Notes: generated by a model not told the origin, from the sequence alone. A stretch of 64,000 nt of DNA from Pseudomonadota bacterium (GCA_018241665.1 JAFEDK010000017.1:1-64000), one strand, 5' to 3'. Shown: positions 36,353 to 45,344, counted from the stretch's first letter. Numbers and translations are program-made.

Positions 36353-36943
36353 TCAAGACGCGGCGGGAAGCAGCCGGCGCGCCATGTTCCAGGCCCGCTC
36401 CGCGGCCTCTGCATCGCCGCTCACCAAGGCCACGCCGATCGCCCCATCGAGAAGCAGGTTGAAATCGGCGGCCAGCGCCGGGGCCGCATCGATGCCGGTC
36501 AGCGGCTCCAGCAACCCGACGAGGTAGCTTTCAACGGCCTTCTTGTGCTCGCGGGCCAACCGCTGCAACTCGGCCACTTCCCCGTGAAACTCGGCGGCGA
36601 CGTTGAGGAACATGCAGCCGGCAAAACCCGGCTCTGCGAACCACTGGCGATGCCAGGCGAACACTGCCGCCAGACGCTCGAGCGGTGCCGACCGGCGGTC
36701 GACGAAAGCTGCCAGGCTGGCGCAAAAGCGCCGGTCGCGCTCGCGCAGCACCTCGGCGATCAGTGCGTTCTTCGACGGGAAATGGGCGTACAGGGTCTTC
36801 TTGGCGACCCCGGCCTCGGCCAGCACCCGATCAATACCGACCGCGTGATAGCCACCGGTCGCGAACAGACGCAGGGCCGTGTCGACCAGATGGGCGCGCT
36901 TGTCGGCGCGGGGCGCGGGCTGCGATGGCATAGGACTGGGCAT
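36353..36943 (-). CDS. TetR/AcrR family regulator
   Basis: About 196 aa from MPSPMPSQPAPRADKR (alternate starts four codons later or eight codons earlier). N-terminal HTH: LVDTALRLFATGGYHAVGIDRVLAEAGVAKKTLYAHFPSKNALIAEV. The C-terminal ligand domain carries LLDGAIGVALVSGDAEAAERAW. Divergent from the HPP gene, with a 20-bp palindrome between them that is probably its operator. Confidence 0.88.
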   Translation of the reverse strand: MPSPMPSQPAPRADKRAHLVDTALRLFATGGYHAVGIDRVLAEAGVAKKTLYAHFPSKNALIAEVLRERDRRFCASLAAFVDRRSAPLERLAAVFAWHRQWFAEPGFAGCMFLNVAAEFHGEVAELQRLAREHKKAVESYLVGLLEPLTGIDAAPALAADFNLLLDGAIGVALVSGDAEAAERAWNMARRLLPAAS

Positions 36944-36972
36944 GGGCTTCACGTTACCTGCTGCCACGGGGC

Positions 36973-37001
36973 TTGCAAAGCCGGCGGCGCAGGCCGATAG
37001 T
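36973..37001 (+). promoter_or_regulatory. Promoter of the HPP gene
   Basis: TTGCAA (36973-36978), a 17-bp spacer, GATAGT (36996-37001), with the TetR palindrome covering the -10 and start site. Confidence 0.5.
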
Positions 37002-37018
37002 AGACAAATCTGTCTACT
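36999..37018. promoter_or_regulatory. TetR-type operator
   Basis: AGTAGACAAATCTGTCTACT: 8-bp inverted arms (AGTAGACA/TGTCTACT) with a 4-bp centre, a form common for TetR-family operators (TAGACA-n-TGTCTA). It overlaps the promoter -10 and ends 16 bp before the HPP start. Confidence 0.75.
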
Positions 37019-37034
37019 TTACTGGAGAACATCC

Positions 37035-37544
37035 ATGCCTGCCTTCCTTCAGCGCCTGCGCGGCACCGGTAGCGCCCTGCCCCCCGTGCCGCCGGCCCGC
37101 TCCGTCGTCCTGGCCGGGCTCGGCGGCTTCCTCGCCATCGCGGTGGTCGGCGGCCTCGCCGAACAGGCCTCGCTGGCCCTGCTGCTGGGTTCCTTTGGCG
37201 CCTCCTGCGTGCTGGTCTTCGGCTTTCCCGAGGTGCCTTTCTCCCAGCCACGCAACGTCGTCGTCGGCCACACCCTGAGCAGCCTCGTCGGCCTGGCCTG
37301 CCTGGCCGCCTTCGGCCCGCACTGGTGGGCCGCCGCGCTGGCGGTGGCACTGGCGATCATGGGCATGATGGCGCTGCGCTGCGTCCACCCGCCGGCCGGC
37401 TCCAACCCGGTGATCGTCTTTCTCACCGCGCCAGGCTGGTCCTTCCTGCTCACCCCAACCCTCGCCGGCGCCCTGCTGCTGGTGGCCGTCGCGCTGGTGT
37501 ACAACAACCTGCGCGGGGCGAAACACTATCCCCAGTACTGGTGA
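37035..37544 (+). CDS. HPP family membrane protein
   Basis: 169 aa with four to five TM helices and the family signature ALRCVHPPAGSNPVIVFL (the HPP motif). Also GSFGASCVLVFGFPEVPFSQPRNVVVGH. HPP proteins are inner-membrane; some transport nitrite, most are uncharacterised. Start MPAFLQRLRG follows CTGGAGAACATCC. Probably repressed by the divergent TetR protein. Confidence 0.88.
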   Translation: MPAFLQRLRGTGSALPPVPPARSVVLAGLGGFLAIAVVGGLAEQASLALLLGSFGASCVLVFGFPEVPFSQPRNVVVGHTLSSLVGLACLAAFGPHWWAAALAVALAIMGMMALRCVHPPAGSNPVIVFLTAPGWSFLLTPTLAGALLLVAVALVYNNLRGAKHYPQYW

Positions 37545-37570
37545 CACCGGGCACCTGTGGGGCTGCTCCT

Positions 37571-37640
37571 GTGGGGGCGAAGCTGTGGGGGCGAAGCTGT
37601 GGGGGCGAAGCTGTGGGGGCGAAGCTGTGGGGGCGAAGCT
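37571..37640. repeat. 14-bp tandem array, five copies, at REPIN head
   Basis: GTGGGGGCGAAGCT is repeated exactly five times (37571, 37585, 37599, 37613, 37627) and runs directly into the head GTGGGGGCGAATTC of the REPIN at 37641. The unit is the first ten bases of the REP arm plus AGCT. Confidence 0.95.
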
Positions 37641-37707
37641 GTGGGGGCGAATTCATTCGCCCGCGGAGGTCAAGCCACGCGCGGTGGGCGAATGAATTCG
37701 CCCCCAC
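37641..37707. repeat. REPIN doublet
   Basis: 67 bp: arms 37641-37662 and 37686-37707; diverged 'forward' spacer GCGGAGGTCAAGCCACGC. Follows the HPP gene. Confidence 0.93.
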
Positions 37708-37815
37708 GAAGATAGGTTAGGCAAAGACGGATTCGCCTGGGCTGTTACACTTTCGCGCCATTTTCCGCTGGCGCCCAAGCCGGGCAGCAGCGTCGACGAA
37801 GAGGACAGCAGCGGC

Positions 37816-38712
37816 ATGCAGACGCCCAACCCCAGCCAGCACCCACCGGCAGAAGACGCCCAGGTCACCGCCGTCATCGATTGCAGCACAATGCGCCTCG
37901 GCGACCGCATGGCCTGCGCGTGGATGGCGCAGCAGCGCCACCGTGCCACCGGCGAGCGCTTCGCGCTGATCGATCGTCACCCGGTGCTGGCCAGGGACTT
38001 TCCTCTGCAACGCTATTTCGGCGAGACCTTCGTGGACTGGAGCGAAGCCCGGATCGCCGCCGCCGCGCTGCCTGCATGGGACATGGGTAACCTGTGGCTG
38101 ACGGTGACCAACGCCTTCGCCGCTGCCCCACAAGCTGGCCAGTTCGAGACGCTGCCGGCGGCCATCGCCACCCAGGCGCGGGAACTGGCGGCGTCGACGC
38201 CCGCCGGCAAGCCGCGGATCCTGGTCCATGTGCTCGACGACGCCCCTTACAACATGGCCCGCCGCTGGCGCCGCAAGGATGCGAATGCCCTGTGCGACGA
38301 ACTGCGCCGCCTCGGCGGCCACGTCGTGCTGCTCAACCCCTCATCGGCGCAATTCATCGGCGGCTTCGAGCGCATGCTGGCCGAGATGCTGGCGGCCGAC
38401 CTTTTCGTCGGTGGCGACACCGGCCCCAGCCATGTATTCGCGCTGCTGTGCGCCGACAAGCCGCAGGTCGCCGTGTACCCGTCGATGCTGAAGGACCAGC
38501 GCAAGTTCGCCGCCGACCAGGCCCGCCTGGGGCTGGCGCTGCCGTGGGACAGCCTGCCCAAGCGCCCCGCGCTGCGGGTCATCACCATGAAGCGCCGGCT
38601 GGCGCTGATCTGGCACGAGCGCCAGCTGCTGCTGCGGCGGGCCGGCCTGTTCGACGGCCGCGATGTCGCCCGCCAGGCGATGGCCGAACTGGCTGCCCAC
38701 CCGAAAGCCTGA
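37816..38712 (+). CDS. Glycosyltransferase family 9-like protein
   Basis: 298 aa. The C-terminal half has the GT9 (heptosyltransferase) donor-site motif MLAADLFVGGDTGPSHVFALL plus QVAVYPS. The N-terminal half is weakly conserved and shorter than in WaaC/WaaF. No signal or TM segment. It lies outside the main glycan cluster and on the opposite strand. Likely a sugar transferase, substrate unknown. Confidence 0.75.
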   Translation: MQTPNPSQHPPAEDAQVTAVIDCSTMRLGDRMACAWMAQQRHRATGERFALIDRHPVLARDFPLQRYFGETFVDWSEARIAAAALPAWDMGNLWLTVTNAFAAAPQAGQFETLPAAIATQARELAASTPAGKPRILVHVLDDAPYNMARRWRRKDANALCDELRRLGGHVVLLNPSSAQFIGGFERMLAEMLAADLFVGGDTGPSHVFALLCADKPQVAVYPSMLKDQRKFAADQARLGLALPWDSLPKRPALRVITMKRRLALIWHERQLLLRRAGLFDGRDVARQAMAELAAHPKA

Positions 38713-38784
38713 CGACAGCCCTTTGTCACAGCGGCGTGACATTCAGCCGCTAGGCTCGCCGGCTGGTCTTTCTGCGTACCCGCC

Positions 38785-39801
38785 GTGCTGCCCACCGACG
38801 CCTCCTATGGCTCCGATCGTTCGGGGCTGATCTCCGGTTTCCTGTTCCGCCCCGGCGCTGCGGGCGAAGCCCTCGACACGGCCCGGGCCGCGCGCTGGCT
38901 GAGCGGCGCCGAGGTGGCCCACGACGGGGCCTTCGCGTGGCTGCATTTCAACCTCGCCAACGCCGCCACCGAACGCTGGCTGCGCGAGCACCTGGGTGAG
39001 GTGGATGCCTTCTTCGACGCGCTGCACGAGGGTTCCCGCTCGACGCGCATCGAGTACGCCCACGACGCGCTGATCGCGGTGGTGAACGACGTGCTCTACG
39101 AGTTCGACTTCGAGCCATCGCAGCTCGCCACTCTGTGGCTGTACCTGGATGAGCGCACGGTGATCAGCGCCCGCCTGCAGCCGCTGCGCACCATCGACCG
39201 CCTGCGCGAAGCTGTACGCCAGGGCGAAACCTTCGACTCCACGGTGGCGATGCTGACCCACCTGCTGCGCGACCAGGCCGACGTGCTGGTGCAGATCGTG
39301 CGCACCGCCACCGACCAGGTGGACGACGTGGAAGACACCATGCTCGCCGAGCGCGGGCAGCGCAGCCGCGCCCGGCTGGGCTCCCTGCGCCGGGTGCTGG
39401 TGCGCCTGCGCCGCCTGCTGGCGCCGGAGCCCGGCGCCCTGTTCCGCCTGCTCAACCAGCCACCGCGCTGGATCGCCCCGGACGACCTGCAGGACCTGCG
39501 CCATTCGACCGAGGAGTTCTCGGCGGTGCTGGCCGACATGAGTGCGCTGCAGGAACGCATCAAGCTGTTGCAGGAAGAAGTGGCGGCACGTGTCACCGAG
39601 GAAACCAACCGCAGCGTGTTCGTGCTGACGATGGTCACCGTGCTGGCATTGCCGATCAACATGATCGCCGGCTTGCTCGGCATGAACGTCGGCGGCATTC
39701 CCCTGGCCGACCATCCGGAAGGCTTCTGGATCGTCGTCGCGATCATCGCCAGCTTCACCGTCGGCGCCGCCTGGTGGGCCTTCCGGCGGCGCGAGGAGTA
39801 G
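38785..39801 (+). CDS. zntB: Zinc transporter ZntB (CorA family)
   Basis: 338 aa from a GTG start. Large cytoplasmic N-terminal domain with the long alpha helix (about 150-285), then two C-terminal TM helices flanking the signature LLGMNVGGIPL (GMN-type motif with VGG(I/V)P as in ZntB). Moves Zn2+ (or other divalent cations) across the inner membrane. Followed at once by a REPIN. Confidence 0.88.
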   Translation: MLPTDASYGSDRSGLISGFLFRPGAAGEALDTARAARWLSGAEVAHDGAFAWLHFNLANAATERWLREHLGEVDAFFDALHEGSRSTRIEYAHDALIAVVNDVLYEFDFEPSQLATLWLYLDERTVISARLQPLRTIDRLREAVRQGETFDSTVAMLTHLLRDQADVLVQIVRTATDQVDDVEDTMLAERGQRSRARLGSLRRVLVRLRRLLAPEPGALFRLLNQPPRWIAPDDLQDLRHSTEEFSAVLADMSALQERIKLLQEEVAARVTEETNRSVFVLTMVTVLALPINMIAGLLGMNVGGIPLADHPEGFWIVVAIIASFTVGAAWWAFRRREE

Positions 39802-39821
39802 GAATCAGGAGCAAGAGCCCT

Positions 39822-39888
39822 GTGGGGGCGAATTCATTCGCCCTCAGCGCGTAACTTGACCACCGCGGGCGAATGAATTCGCCCCCAC
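39822..39888. repeat. REPIN doublet
   Basis: 67 bp with a 'reverse'-type spacer (TCAGCGCGTAACTTGACC). It separates zntB from the convergent end of the glycan operon, so it may serve both as terminator. Confidence 0.93.
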
Positions 39889-39898
39889 AGGCGCCGTG

Positions 39899-40639
39899 CT
39901 AGCGACGGATCGGCGGGTGCTTGGGGGTGTTCTTGGCGAGCAGCTTCCAGGCCACGCCGAAGACGTCGTCGCCACGCGACACGGCCTTGCGCGGCAGGCT
40001 CAGCAGATCGTCCTCCGGCGTCGCGGCAGCCCGCTCGCAGGTGGTGCCGCTGAGGTAGCCGGCGGCGGCGGCGGCCTCGACGCAGCGCAGGTCGTGGCTG
40101 CCGTAGGGGTAGCAGAAATGGGCCACCCGCCGGCCGAGCAGGTCTTCCAGCGCGGTCTTGCTGGAGTTCATTTCATCGACAATCCGTTCCGTGCCCTGTT
40201 CGGCAAGGCGCAGGTGGCTGTGGGAATGGGAGCCGATGGTGAAGCCGAGATCCTGCACCTCGCGCAACTGGGCGGCGTTCATCAACGGCGCCGGTTCCGG
40301 TCCCTTGCCGGCATCCCAGCTGGAGGTCTGGCCGATCAGCCCGCTCACCGCATACACCGTCGCCGGGTAGCCATGCTCCTTGAGCACCGGCGCGGCGTGG
40401 GTCAGGAAATCCACGTAGGCGTCGTCGAAGGTCAGCACCAGCGGCCGCGATGGCAGCGGCCCTTCTCCACGCAGGCCAGCCACCGCCTCGTCGAGGCCGA
40501 TCACCGAATAGCCCAGCAGCTTGAACAGCGTCATCTGCGCCCGGAAGCGCGGCAGGTGGCAGTACAGCGCGCCATGGGCCTTGACCCGGCCGGGGAAGTC
40601 ACCGACCCGGTGGTACATCAGGATCTGCACCCGCGTCAT
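39899..40639 (-). CDS. Polysaccharide deacetylase (NodB), copy 2
   Basis: 246 aa. NodB homology: LVLTFDDAYVDFL (motif 1, catalytic Asp and metal Asp), GSHSHSHLRL (motif 2, H-x3-H), and HFCYPYGSHDLR. Probably removes N- or O-acetyl groups from a surface glycan or its lipid-linked precursor. No signal peptide. Paralogue of the gene at 43831-44583. Last gene of the operon; start overlaps the upstream glycosyltransferase stop by 4 bp. Confidence 0.9.
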   Translation of the reverse strand: MTRVQILMYHRVGDFPGRVKAHGALYCHLPRFRAQMTLFKLLGYSVIGLDEAVAGLRGEGPLPSRPLVLTFDDAYVDFLTHAAPVLKEHGYPATVYAVSGLIGQTSSWDAGKGPEPAPLMNAAQLREVQDLGFTIGSHSHSHLRLAEQGTERIVDEMNSSKTALEDLLGRRVAHFCYPYGSHDLRCVEAAAAAGYLSGTTCERAAATPEDDLLSLPRKAVSRGDDVFGVAWKLLAKNTPKHPPIRR

Positions 40640-41703
40640 CGTTTGCAGGCCTCACGATAGACGGCAATCGTGCGCTCGAACATCGCCTCCTCCGTAAAGC
40701 CGCCCTCGAAGATCTGCCGCGCACGGGCGCCGAAGACGGCGCGCCGGGCCGGATCGCCGAGCAGGTCGTCGATGGCAGCGGCCAGCGTGACGGGATCGTC
40801 GGGCGGCACCAGATGGCCGCTGCCGCCCTCCTCCACCACTTCGCCGATGCCGCCGACGTAGCTGGCGACGATGGGCAGGCTGCAGGCGGAAGCTTCCAGC
40901 AGGGTCAACGACAGGGCTTCCCGGCGCGACGGCGCCAGCAGCAGGTCGGACGCGGCCAGCAGGGCCGGCACGTCTTCGCGCAGGCCGAGGAAACGGACCC
41001 GCCCCTCCAGGCCGAGCTCCCGCGCCTGGGCCTGCACCTGCGGGCCCAGGTCGCCGTGGTGGTCGCCGGCCAGCAGCAGCGTCCAGCGCCGCTCGCGGAG
41101 GCGCGCCAGGGCCGCCAGCGCGGTGTCGTGGCCCTTGGCGGAGACGATGCGGGCGGCCATCAGCAGGCAGGGTTCGTCATCGGCCACGCCAAGCTCGCGC
41201 CGCGTCGCCGCACGCACATCGGCCGGCAATGCAGCCGCCAGGTCGGCGATACCGTGATGGACCATGCGGATGCGCGCCGGATCGTAGCCGGTGCGCGCCA
41301 GGAAATCCGCCACCGCCTGGGACACCGCGATGATGCGGTCGGCGCGGCCGAAGTGCTTGCCGGCGTTGTCCGAATGGGCGGTCGCCACATTGGGCAGGCG
41401 CGCCAGCTTGGCCGCGAGGCCGGCGTACCAGGCACCACGGGTCAGGTGGCCGTGGATCAGGTCGGCGCCGATGCGGCGGGCGTACAGCGCCAGGCGGACG
41501 GTGGACGGCAGGTCGTAGATGCCGACCAGCGGCAGGTCGATGCCGTCGAAGCCCTCGGCGCGTAGCTGCTGGCCGAGCCAGCCGGCCATCGGCCCGGCGT
41601 AAAAAGCTTCGTGGCCGCGCTCGCGCAGGCCACGCATGAGTTGCAGCGCGTGGCGCTCGGCGCCGCCGCTCTTGAGGCTGCGCAGGACGGTGACGATCTT
41701 CAC
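40636..41703 (-). CDS. Glycosyltransferase family 4
   Basis: 355 aa GT-B enzyme: N-terminal LKSGGAERHALQLMRGL and C-terminal donor site LLAPSRREALSLTLLEASACSLPIVASYVGG (E-x7-E). Transfers a sugar from a nucleotide donor to a growing glycan, probably LPS core or O-chain. Four-bp overlaps with both neighbours. Confidence 0.92.
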   Translation of the reverse strand: MKIVTVLRSLKSGGAERHALQLMRGLRERGHEAFYAGPMAGWLGQQLRAEGFDGIDLPLVGIYDLPSTVRLALYARRIGADLIHGHLTRGAWYAGLAAKLARLPNVATAHSDNAGKHFGRADRIIAVSQAVADFLARTGYDPARIRMVHHGIADLAAALPADVRAATRRELGVADDEPCLLMAARIVSAKGHDTALAALARLRERRWTLLLAGDHHGDLGPQVQAQARELGLEGRVRFLGLREDVPALLAASDLLLAPSRREALSLTLLEASACSLPIVASYVGGIGEVVEEGGSGHLVPPDDPVTLAAAIDDLLGDPARRAVFGARARQIFEGGFTEEAMFERTIAVYREACKR

Positions 41704-42782
41704 TGGCCGAGCACCTTGCGATAAATGGCCAGGTTGCCCTCAACCATGCCGTCGATGGAAAACTCGGCGAGGATGCGCGCCCGCCCGGCCTCGCCGTACT
41801 GGGTGCGCAGAACCGGGTCGGCAACCAGGCGCTCGATGGCGGCGGCCAGCGCCGGCACGTCACCCGGCGGACAAAGGATGCCGGTCACCCCGTCCTGCAC
41901 CGCTTCCGGCAAACCGCCGGCACGGCTGGTGATGACCGGCACGCCGGCGGCAGCGGCCTGCAGCAGGGACACGCCGAGGCCTTCCATCTCGGCCGGGTGG
42001 ACCAGCAGGTCGAGGCCGCCGATCCAGTGGGCCAGGTCGTGGCGGAAGCCGGCGAAATGCACCGTGCCACCGAGGCCGCGGGCTGCCACATCGGCGCGCA
42101 GCTCGGCCTCCAGCGGCCCCTGGCCGAAAACCAGCACCTGCAGTTCGGGGTAGTGCTCGACCAGCTCGGGCAGCGCGGCAAACAGGTAGCGATGGCCCTT
42201 GCGCGGGATCATCTGGGCCACCACGCCGATCACCAGCGCGTCCTGCGGCAGGCGGAACTCGGCGCGGAAGGCTTCCGGATCGACGGGCGTCAGGAAGGGC
42301 GCCGGGTCCACCGCGCTGCGCACGCAGCTGACCTTGTGCGGCGCCAGGCCTTCGGACAACAGCACGTCACGGATGCCCTCCGAAATCGTGATCACATGAT
42401 CGTAGAGGCGGTACTTGAGGGCCACCGCCAGCCGCGATTCCGGGTTGTCCACGCGGCGCGACAGCACGCAGGGCACGCCGGCCAGCTTCGCCGCCAGCGC
42501 GCCCCAGGTGTCGGCGCCGCGGCGGCTGTGCAGATGCACGAGGTCGGGCTTCTCGGTTCGGATCACCCTGGCCAGGCGGAAGGCCAGGCCGATGTCGCCG
42601 TCGCCGCCCATCTTCATCTCCAGCAGGCGCGTGCCGGCCGGATGGCGGTGGGCGATGTCGCTGCCGGCCGGACAGGCCAGCAGGGTGTCGATGCCGCGGG
42701 CAGCGAGGCCCTCGGCGATGTACTGGACCTGGCGGGCGCCACCGTAGAGGTGCTTGCCCGCTTCCACGTGCAGAATCTTCAT
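41700..42782 (-). CDS. Glycosyltransferase family 4
   Basis: 360 aa. N-terminal HVEAGKHLYGGARQVQYIAE, central VAQMIPRKGHRYLFAAL, and donor motif LLVHPAEMEGLGVSLLQAAAA. Distinct from the next GT4 gene (adjacent, 4-bp overlap) in N-terminal acceptor half. Start MKILHVEAGK, sharing ATGA with the preceding GT9 stop. Confidence 0.92.
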   Translation of the reverse strand: MKILHVEAGKHLYGGARQVQYIAEGLAARGIDTLLACPAGSDIAHRHPAGTRLLEMKMGGDGDIGLAFRLARVIRTEKPDLVHLHSRRGADTWGALAAKLAGVPCVLSRRVDNPESRLAVALKYRLYDHVITISEGIRDVLLSEGLAPHKVSCVRSAVDPAPFLTPVDPEAFRAEFRLPQDALVIGVVAQMIPRKGHRYLFAALPELVEHYPELQVLVFGQGPLEAELRADVAARGLGGTVHFAGFRHDLAHWIGGLDLLVHPAEMEGLGVSLLQAAAAGVPVITSRAGGLPEAVQDGVTGILCPPGDVPALAAAIERLVADPVLRTQYGEAGRARILAEFSIDGMVEGNLAIYRKVLGQ

Positions 42783-43834
42783 GGTCTTGCTTCTTGGGTC
42801 TGGGCGGCCAGCATGGCCTGGGCCCGGTCGAGGACCATGGCCGGCGTGATGTCGCGCAGACAGGTGAATTTGCCACCGCAGGTCGGCCGGCGCCGGCACG
42901 GCGAGCATTCGAGGCCGAGCCAGATCACGCTGCCAGTGGGGCGGCCGGTGTCCTGGTAGGGGCAGGTGGAGCCGAAGATGGCCACCGTCGGGCGGGCCAG
43001 CGCGGTGCCCATGTGGGTGAGGCCGGTATCCACGCCGATCAGCAGCGCCGCGTGGGCGATGGCGGCCACCGCCTCCGGCAGGCGGGTGCGGCCGGCCAGG
43101 TTGACGATGCGCGGGTCGGCCGCCGCGATGCGCGCCGCCGCGTCAGCATCTGCCGGGCCGCCGAGGATCACTGGGGTCAGCCCGGTGGCAGCGATTAGTG
43201 ATGGCGCCAGCGCCTGCCAAGCGTCCTCGAACCAGTGTTTCTGCGGCCGTGTCGTAAAGGGCGCAAACACCGCGTAGCGGCCGGGCGCCAACCCATGCTC
43301 GGCGAGCTTGGCGAGCACGCTGGCTTCAGCGGCCGGATCGACGCCGAGGGTCGGCAGGAAGGCGCCGGCGTCGAGGCCCAACTGCTGGGCCAGGTACTGG
43401 TATTCGGAACCGATGCGCGCCTGTTCGCCGCCACGCGGGATCACCTCGCTCATCAGCAGCTGGCTGCCTTCCTTGGAGCCAAGGCCGACGCGCCGCGGCG
43501 CGCCCGACAGCCAGGTGATGAAGCCGCTCTTCAGCAGGCCCTGCAGATCCAGCGCGGTGTCGAAGCGACGCGCGTGCAGCTCGCGCCGCAGCTGACGCAC
43601 GCGCCGCCACAGCTCGAGGCGGCGCCCCTCCTTCCACAACTTGACCCACTCACCCTTCGACCAGGTGATGACCTCGTCGATGTTCGGATCGGCGAGCAGC
43701 AGTTCGTGGATGCCCGGCTCGACCAGCCAGGCGATGTGGGCGTCCGGATGGGTGCGGCGGATCGCCGCCGGCAGCGCGGAGGCGAACACCACGTCGCCGA
43801 TGGCCGAGCTACGGACGATGAGGATGCGCTTCAT
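42779..43834 (-). CDS. Heptosyltransferase-like glycosyltransferase family 9
   Basis: 351 aa. MKRILIVRSSAIGDVVFASAL is the WaaC/WaaF N-terminus, and LLIGVDTGLTHMGTALARPTVAIFGSTCP the donor-site motif. A C-terminal cysteine group (LECSPCRRRPTCGGKFTC) is present, as in several heptosyltransferases. Likely adds heptose to the LPS inner core (WaaC-like), not assigned more exactly. Overlaps neighbours by 4 bp. Confidence 0.9.
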   Translation of the reverse strand: MKRILIVRSSAIGDVVFASALPAAIRRTHPDAHIAWLVEPGIHELLLADPNIDEVITWSKGEWVKLWKEGRRLELWRRVRQLRRELHARRFDTALDLQGLLKSGFITWLSGAPRRVGLGSKEGSQLLMSEVIPRGGEQARIGSEYQYLAQQLGLDAGAFLPTLGVDPAAEASVLAKLAEHGLAPGRYAVFAPFTTRPQKHWFEDAWQALAPSLIAATGLTPVILGGPADADAAARIAAADPRIVNLAGRTRLPEAVAAIAHAALLIGVDTGLTHMGTALARPTVAIFGSTCPYQDTGRPTGSVIWLGLECSPCRRRPTCGGKFTCLRDITPAMVLDRAQAMLAAQTQEARP

Positions 43835-44583
43835 GCATGCACGGGCCGGCGGAGTGCGGCCTGCTTCGAGGTGTTCTTGGTGAGCAGCTTCCACAGCACG
43901 CCGAAGGCGGTGTTGCCCTGGGAGACGGCCTTGCGCGGCAGCGTCAGCAGGTCGTCGGCTGGCGTGGCGACGGCGCGCTGGCAGGTCGTGCCGGTGACAT
44001 AGCCGGCAGCGGCAGCGGCTTCCACGGCGCGCATGTCGTGGCTACCGTAGGGATAGCAGAAATGATTCACCGGCGCACCGAGCACGTCTTCGAGCATGCG
44101 CTTGCTGGCCGTCAGCTCCTCAGCGATGCGCGGCGTATCCATCTGGACCAGACGCGGATGGCTGACCGTGTGGGAGCCCACCGTGAAACCCATCGCGTGG
44201 ATCTCCCGCAGCTGGGCGGCGCTCATCAGCGGGGCGGGAACGAGGCCTTCCGGCGTGACCCACTCGGAGGTCTTGCCAAGCAGGCCGGCCACCGCGTAGA
44301 TCGTCGCCGGATAGCCATGGGCCTGCAGCACGGGGGCGGCCTGCTCGAGGAAGTCCACGTAGGCGTCGTCGAAGGTCAGCACCACCGGCTTGGGCGGCAG
44401 GGTTTTCCCGCCGCGCAGGGCCGCCGCCGCATCGTCCAGGCTTACCACCGAGTAGCCGCAGTAACGCAGCATGGCCATCTGCGCCTTGAAGCGCGGCAGG
44501 TGGCAGATCTGCGCGCGATGACTGGGCATGCGCTGCGGAAAATGCCCCACCCGGTGATACATCAGGATGTGGATACGGCTCAT
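43831..44583 (-). CDS. Polysaccharide deacetylase (NodB), copy 1
   Basis: 250 aa. VVLTFDDAYVDFLEQAAPVL, GSHTVSHPRL and HFCYPYGSHDMR give a complete NodB catalytic set. Closely similar along its full length to the protein at 39899-40639, pointing to duplication. Start MSRIHILMYHRVG. The two copies bracket three glycosyltransferase genes. Confidence 0.9.
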   Translation of the reverse strand: MSRIHILMYHRVGHFPQRMPSHRAQICHLPRFKAQMAMLRYCGYSVVSLDDAAAALRGGKTLPPKPVVLTFDDAYVDFLEQAAPVLQAHGYPATIYAVAGLLGKTSEWVTPEGLVPAPLMSAAQLREIHAMGFTVGSHTVSHPRLVQMDTPRIAEELTASKRMLEDVLGAPVNHFCYPYGSHDMRAVEAAAAAGYVTGTTCQRAVATPADDLLTLPRKAVSQGNTAFGVLWKLLTKNTSKQAALRRPVHA

Positions 44584-44661
44584 CGGCTCGGCAAATGACG
44601 CGTGCGGGATCGCATGATGCCAGAGGATCGCCCCTTGGCGTAGCCGCCTGTTGCAGCGCAA

Positions 44662-45339
44662 CTAGAACCAGCGGCTGGCCAGCCAGCCGAGAGCGGCCAG
44701 CACGGCGGCGCCGAGGGCCGCGTTGCGGGTTTTCTTGAGGGCCCGCTGCAACTTGACGTGGCGCCGGCTGGCCTGGAAATGCTCGACCACCGGCGTTTCC
44801 GTGCCGCGGTCGAAGATCTTCACATAGCTCTCCGGCAGCGGCCCGATGCGCAGTTCCGGATGGCGCTCGATGGCGGTGGTGAAGCTGTCCTGGTCCACGC
44901 CGAGCAGCATGCCGTCCTGGGCAGCGATCCAGTCGTCCACGAAGGCCAGCGTCGGCGGCCCATTGCGCAGGTAGAGGGTGCCGGTCAGGTAGCGGTGGGA
45001 GAAGCCGCCGTCGCCGGGCGCCACGAAGACGCCCAGGTCGGCGTCGAAATCGAAGAACAGGCGCAGCGGCGAGCGCACCACCGAGTCGGCGTCCAGATAG
45101 ACGACGTCCCGCCCCTCGAAACGCTGCAGGCAGTCACGCAGGAACTCCGGCTTGATGCGCGTGTTGGCCTCCCAGTAGCCACGGCTGGAGTATCGCTTGA
45201 GGAAATACGGGGTGCCGGTCTGCTCCAGGGACGCGCGCAGCTGGGCGGCCTCGGCCGCATAGGTGTCGGTGTAGAAGGCGCACACCAGGAAGGGCACATC
45301 CGGGCGGTCCTGCAGGATTTCGTCGGTGGTGGTGGTCAT
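44662..45339 (-). CDS. Putative nucleotide-diphospho-sugar transferase, membrane-anchored
   Basis: 225 aa. GT-A-like fold with a DxD metal site (VVYLDADSVVRSPL), a YWEANTRIKPEFLRDCLQ acceptor region and QDSFTTAIERHP. A hydrophobic C-terminal tail (about 208-225, GAAVLAALGWLASRWF) could anchor it to the membrane. Start MTTTTDEILQ. Precise family uncertain. Five-bp gap to the GT25 gene and 78 bp to the deacetylase, so it ends one tight gene block. Confidence 0.75.
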   Translation of the reverse strand: MTTTTDEILQDRPDVPFLVCAFYTDTYAAEAAQLRASLEQTGTPYFLKRYSSRGYWEANTRIKPEFLRDCLQRFEGRDVVYLDADSVVRSPLRLFFDFDADLGVFVAPGDGGFSHRYLTGTLYLRNGPPTLAFVDDWIAAQDGMLLGVDQDSFTTAIERHPELRIGPLPESYVKIFDRGTETPVVEHFQASRRHVKLQRALKKTRNAALGAAVLAALGWLASRWF

Positions 45340-45344
45340 CGTCG

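Noticed and set aside
37571-37707. CRISPR-like repeat
   Set aside because: Repeats are directly contiguous with no spacers and continue into a REPIN; no cas genes nearby.
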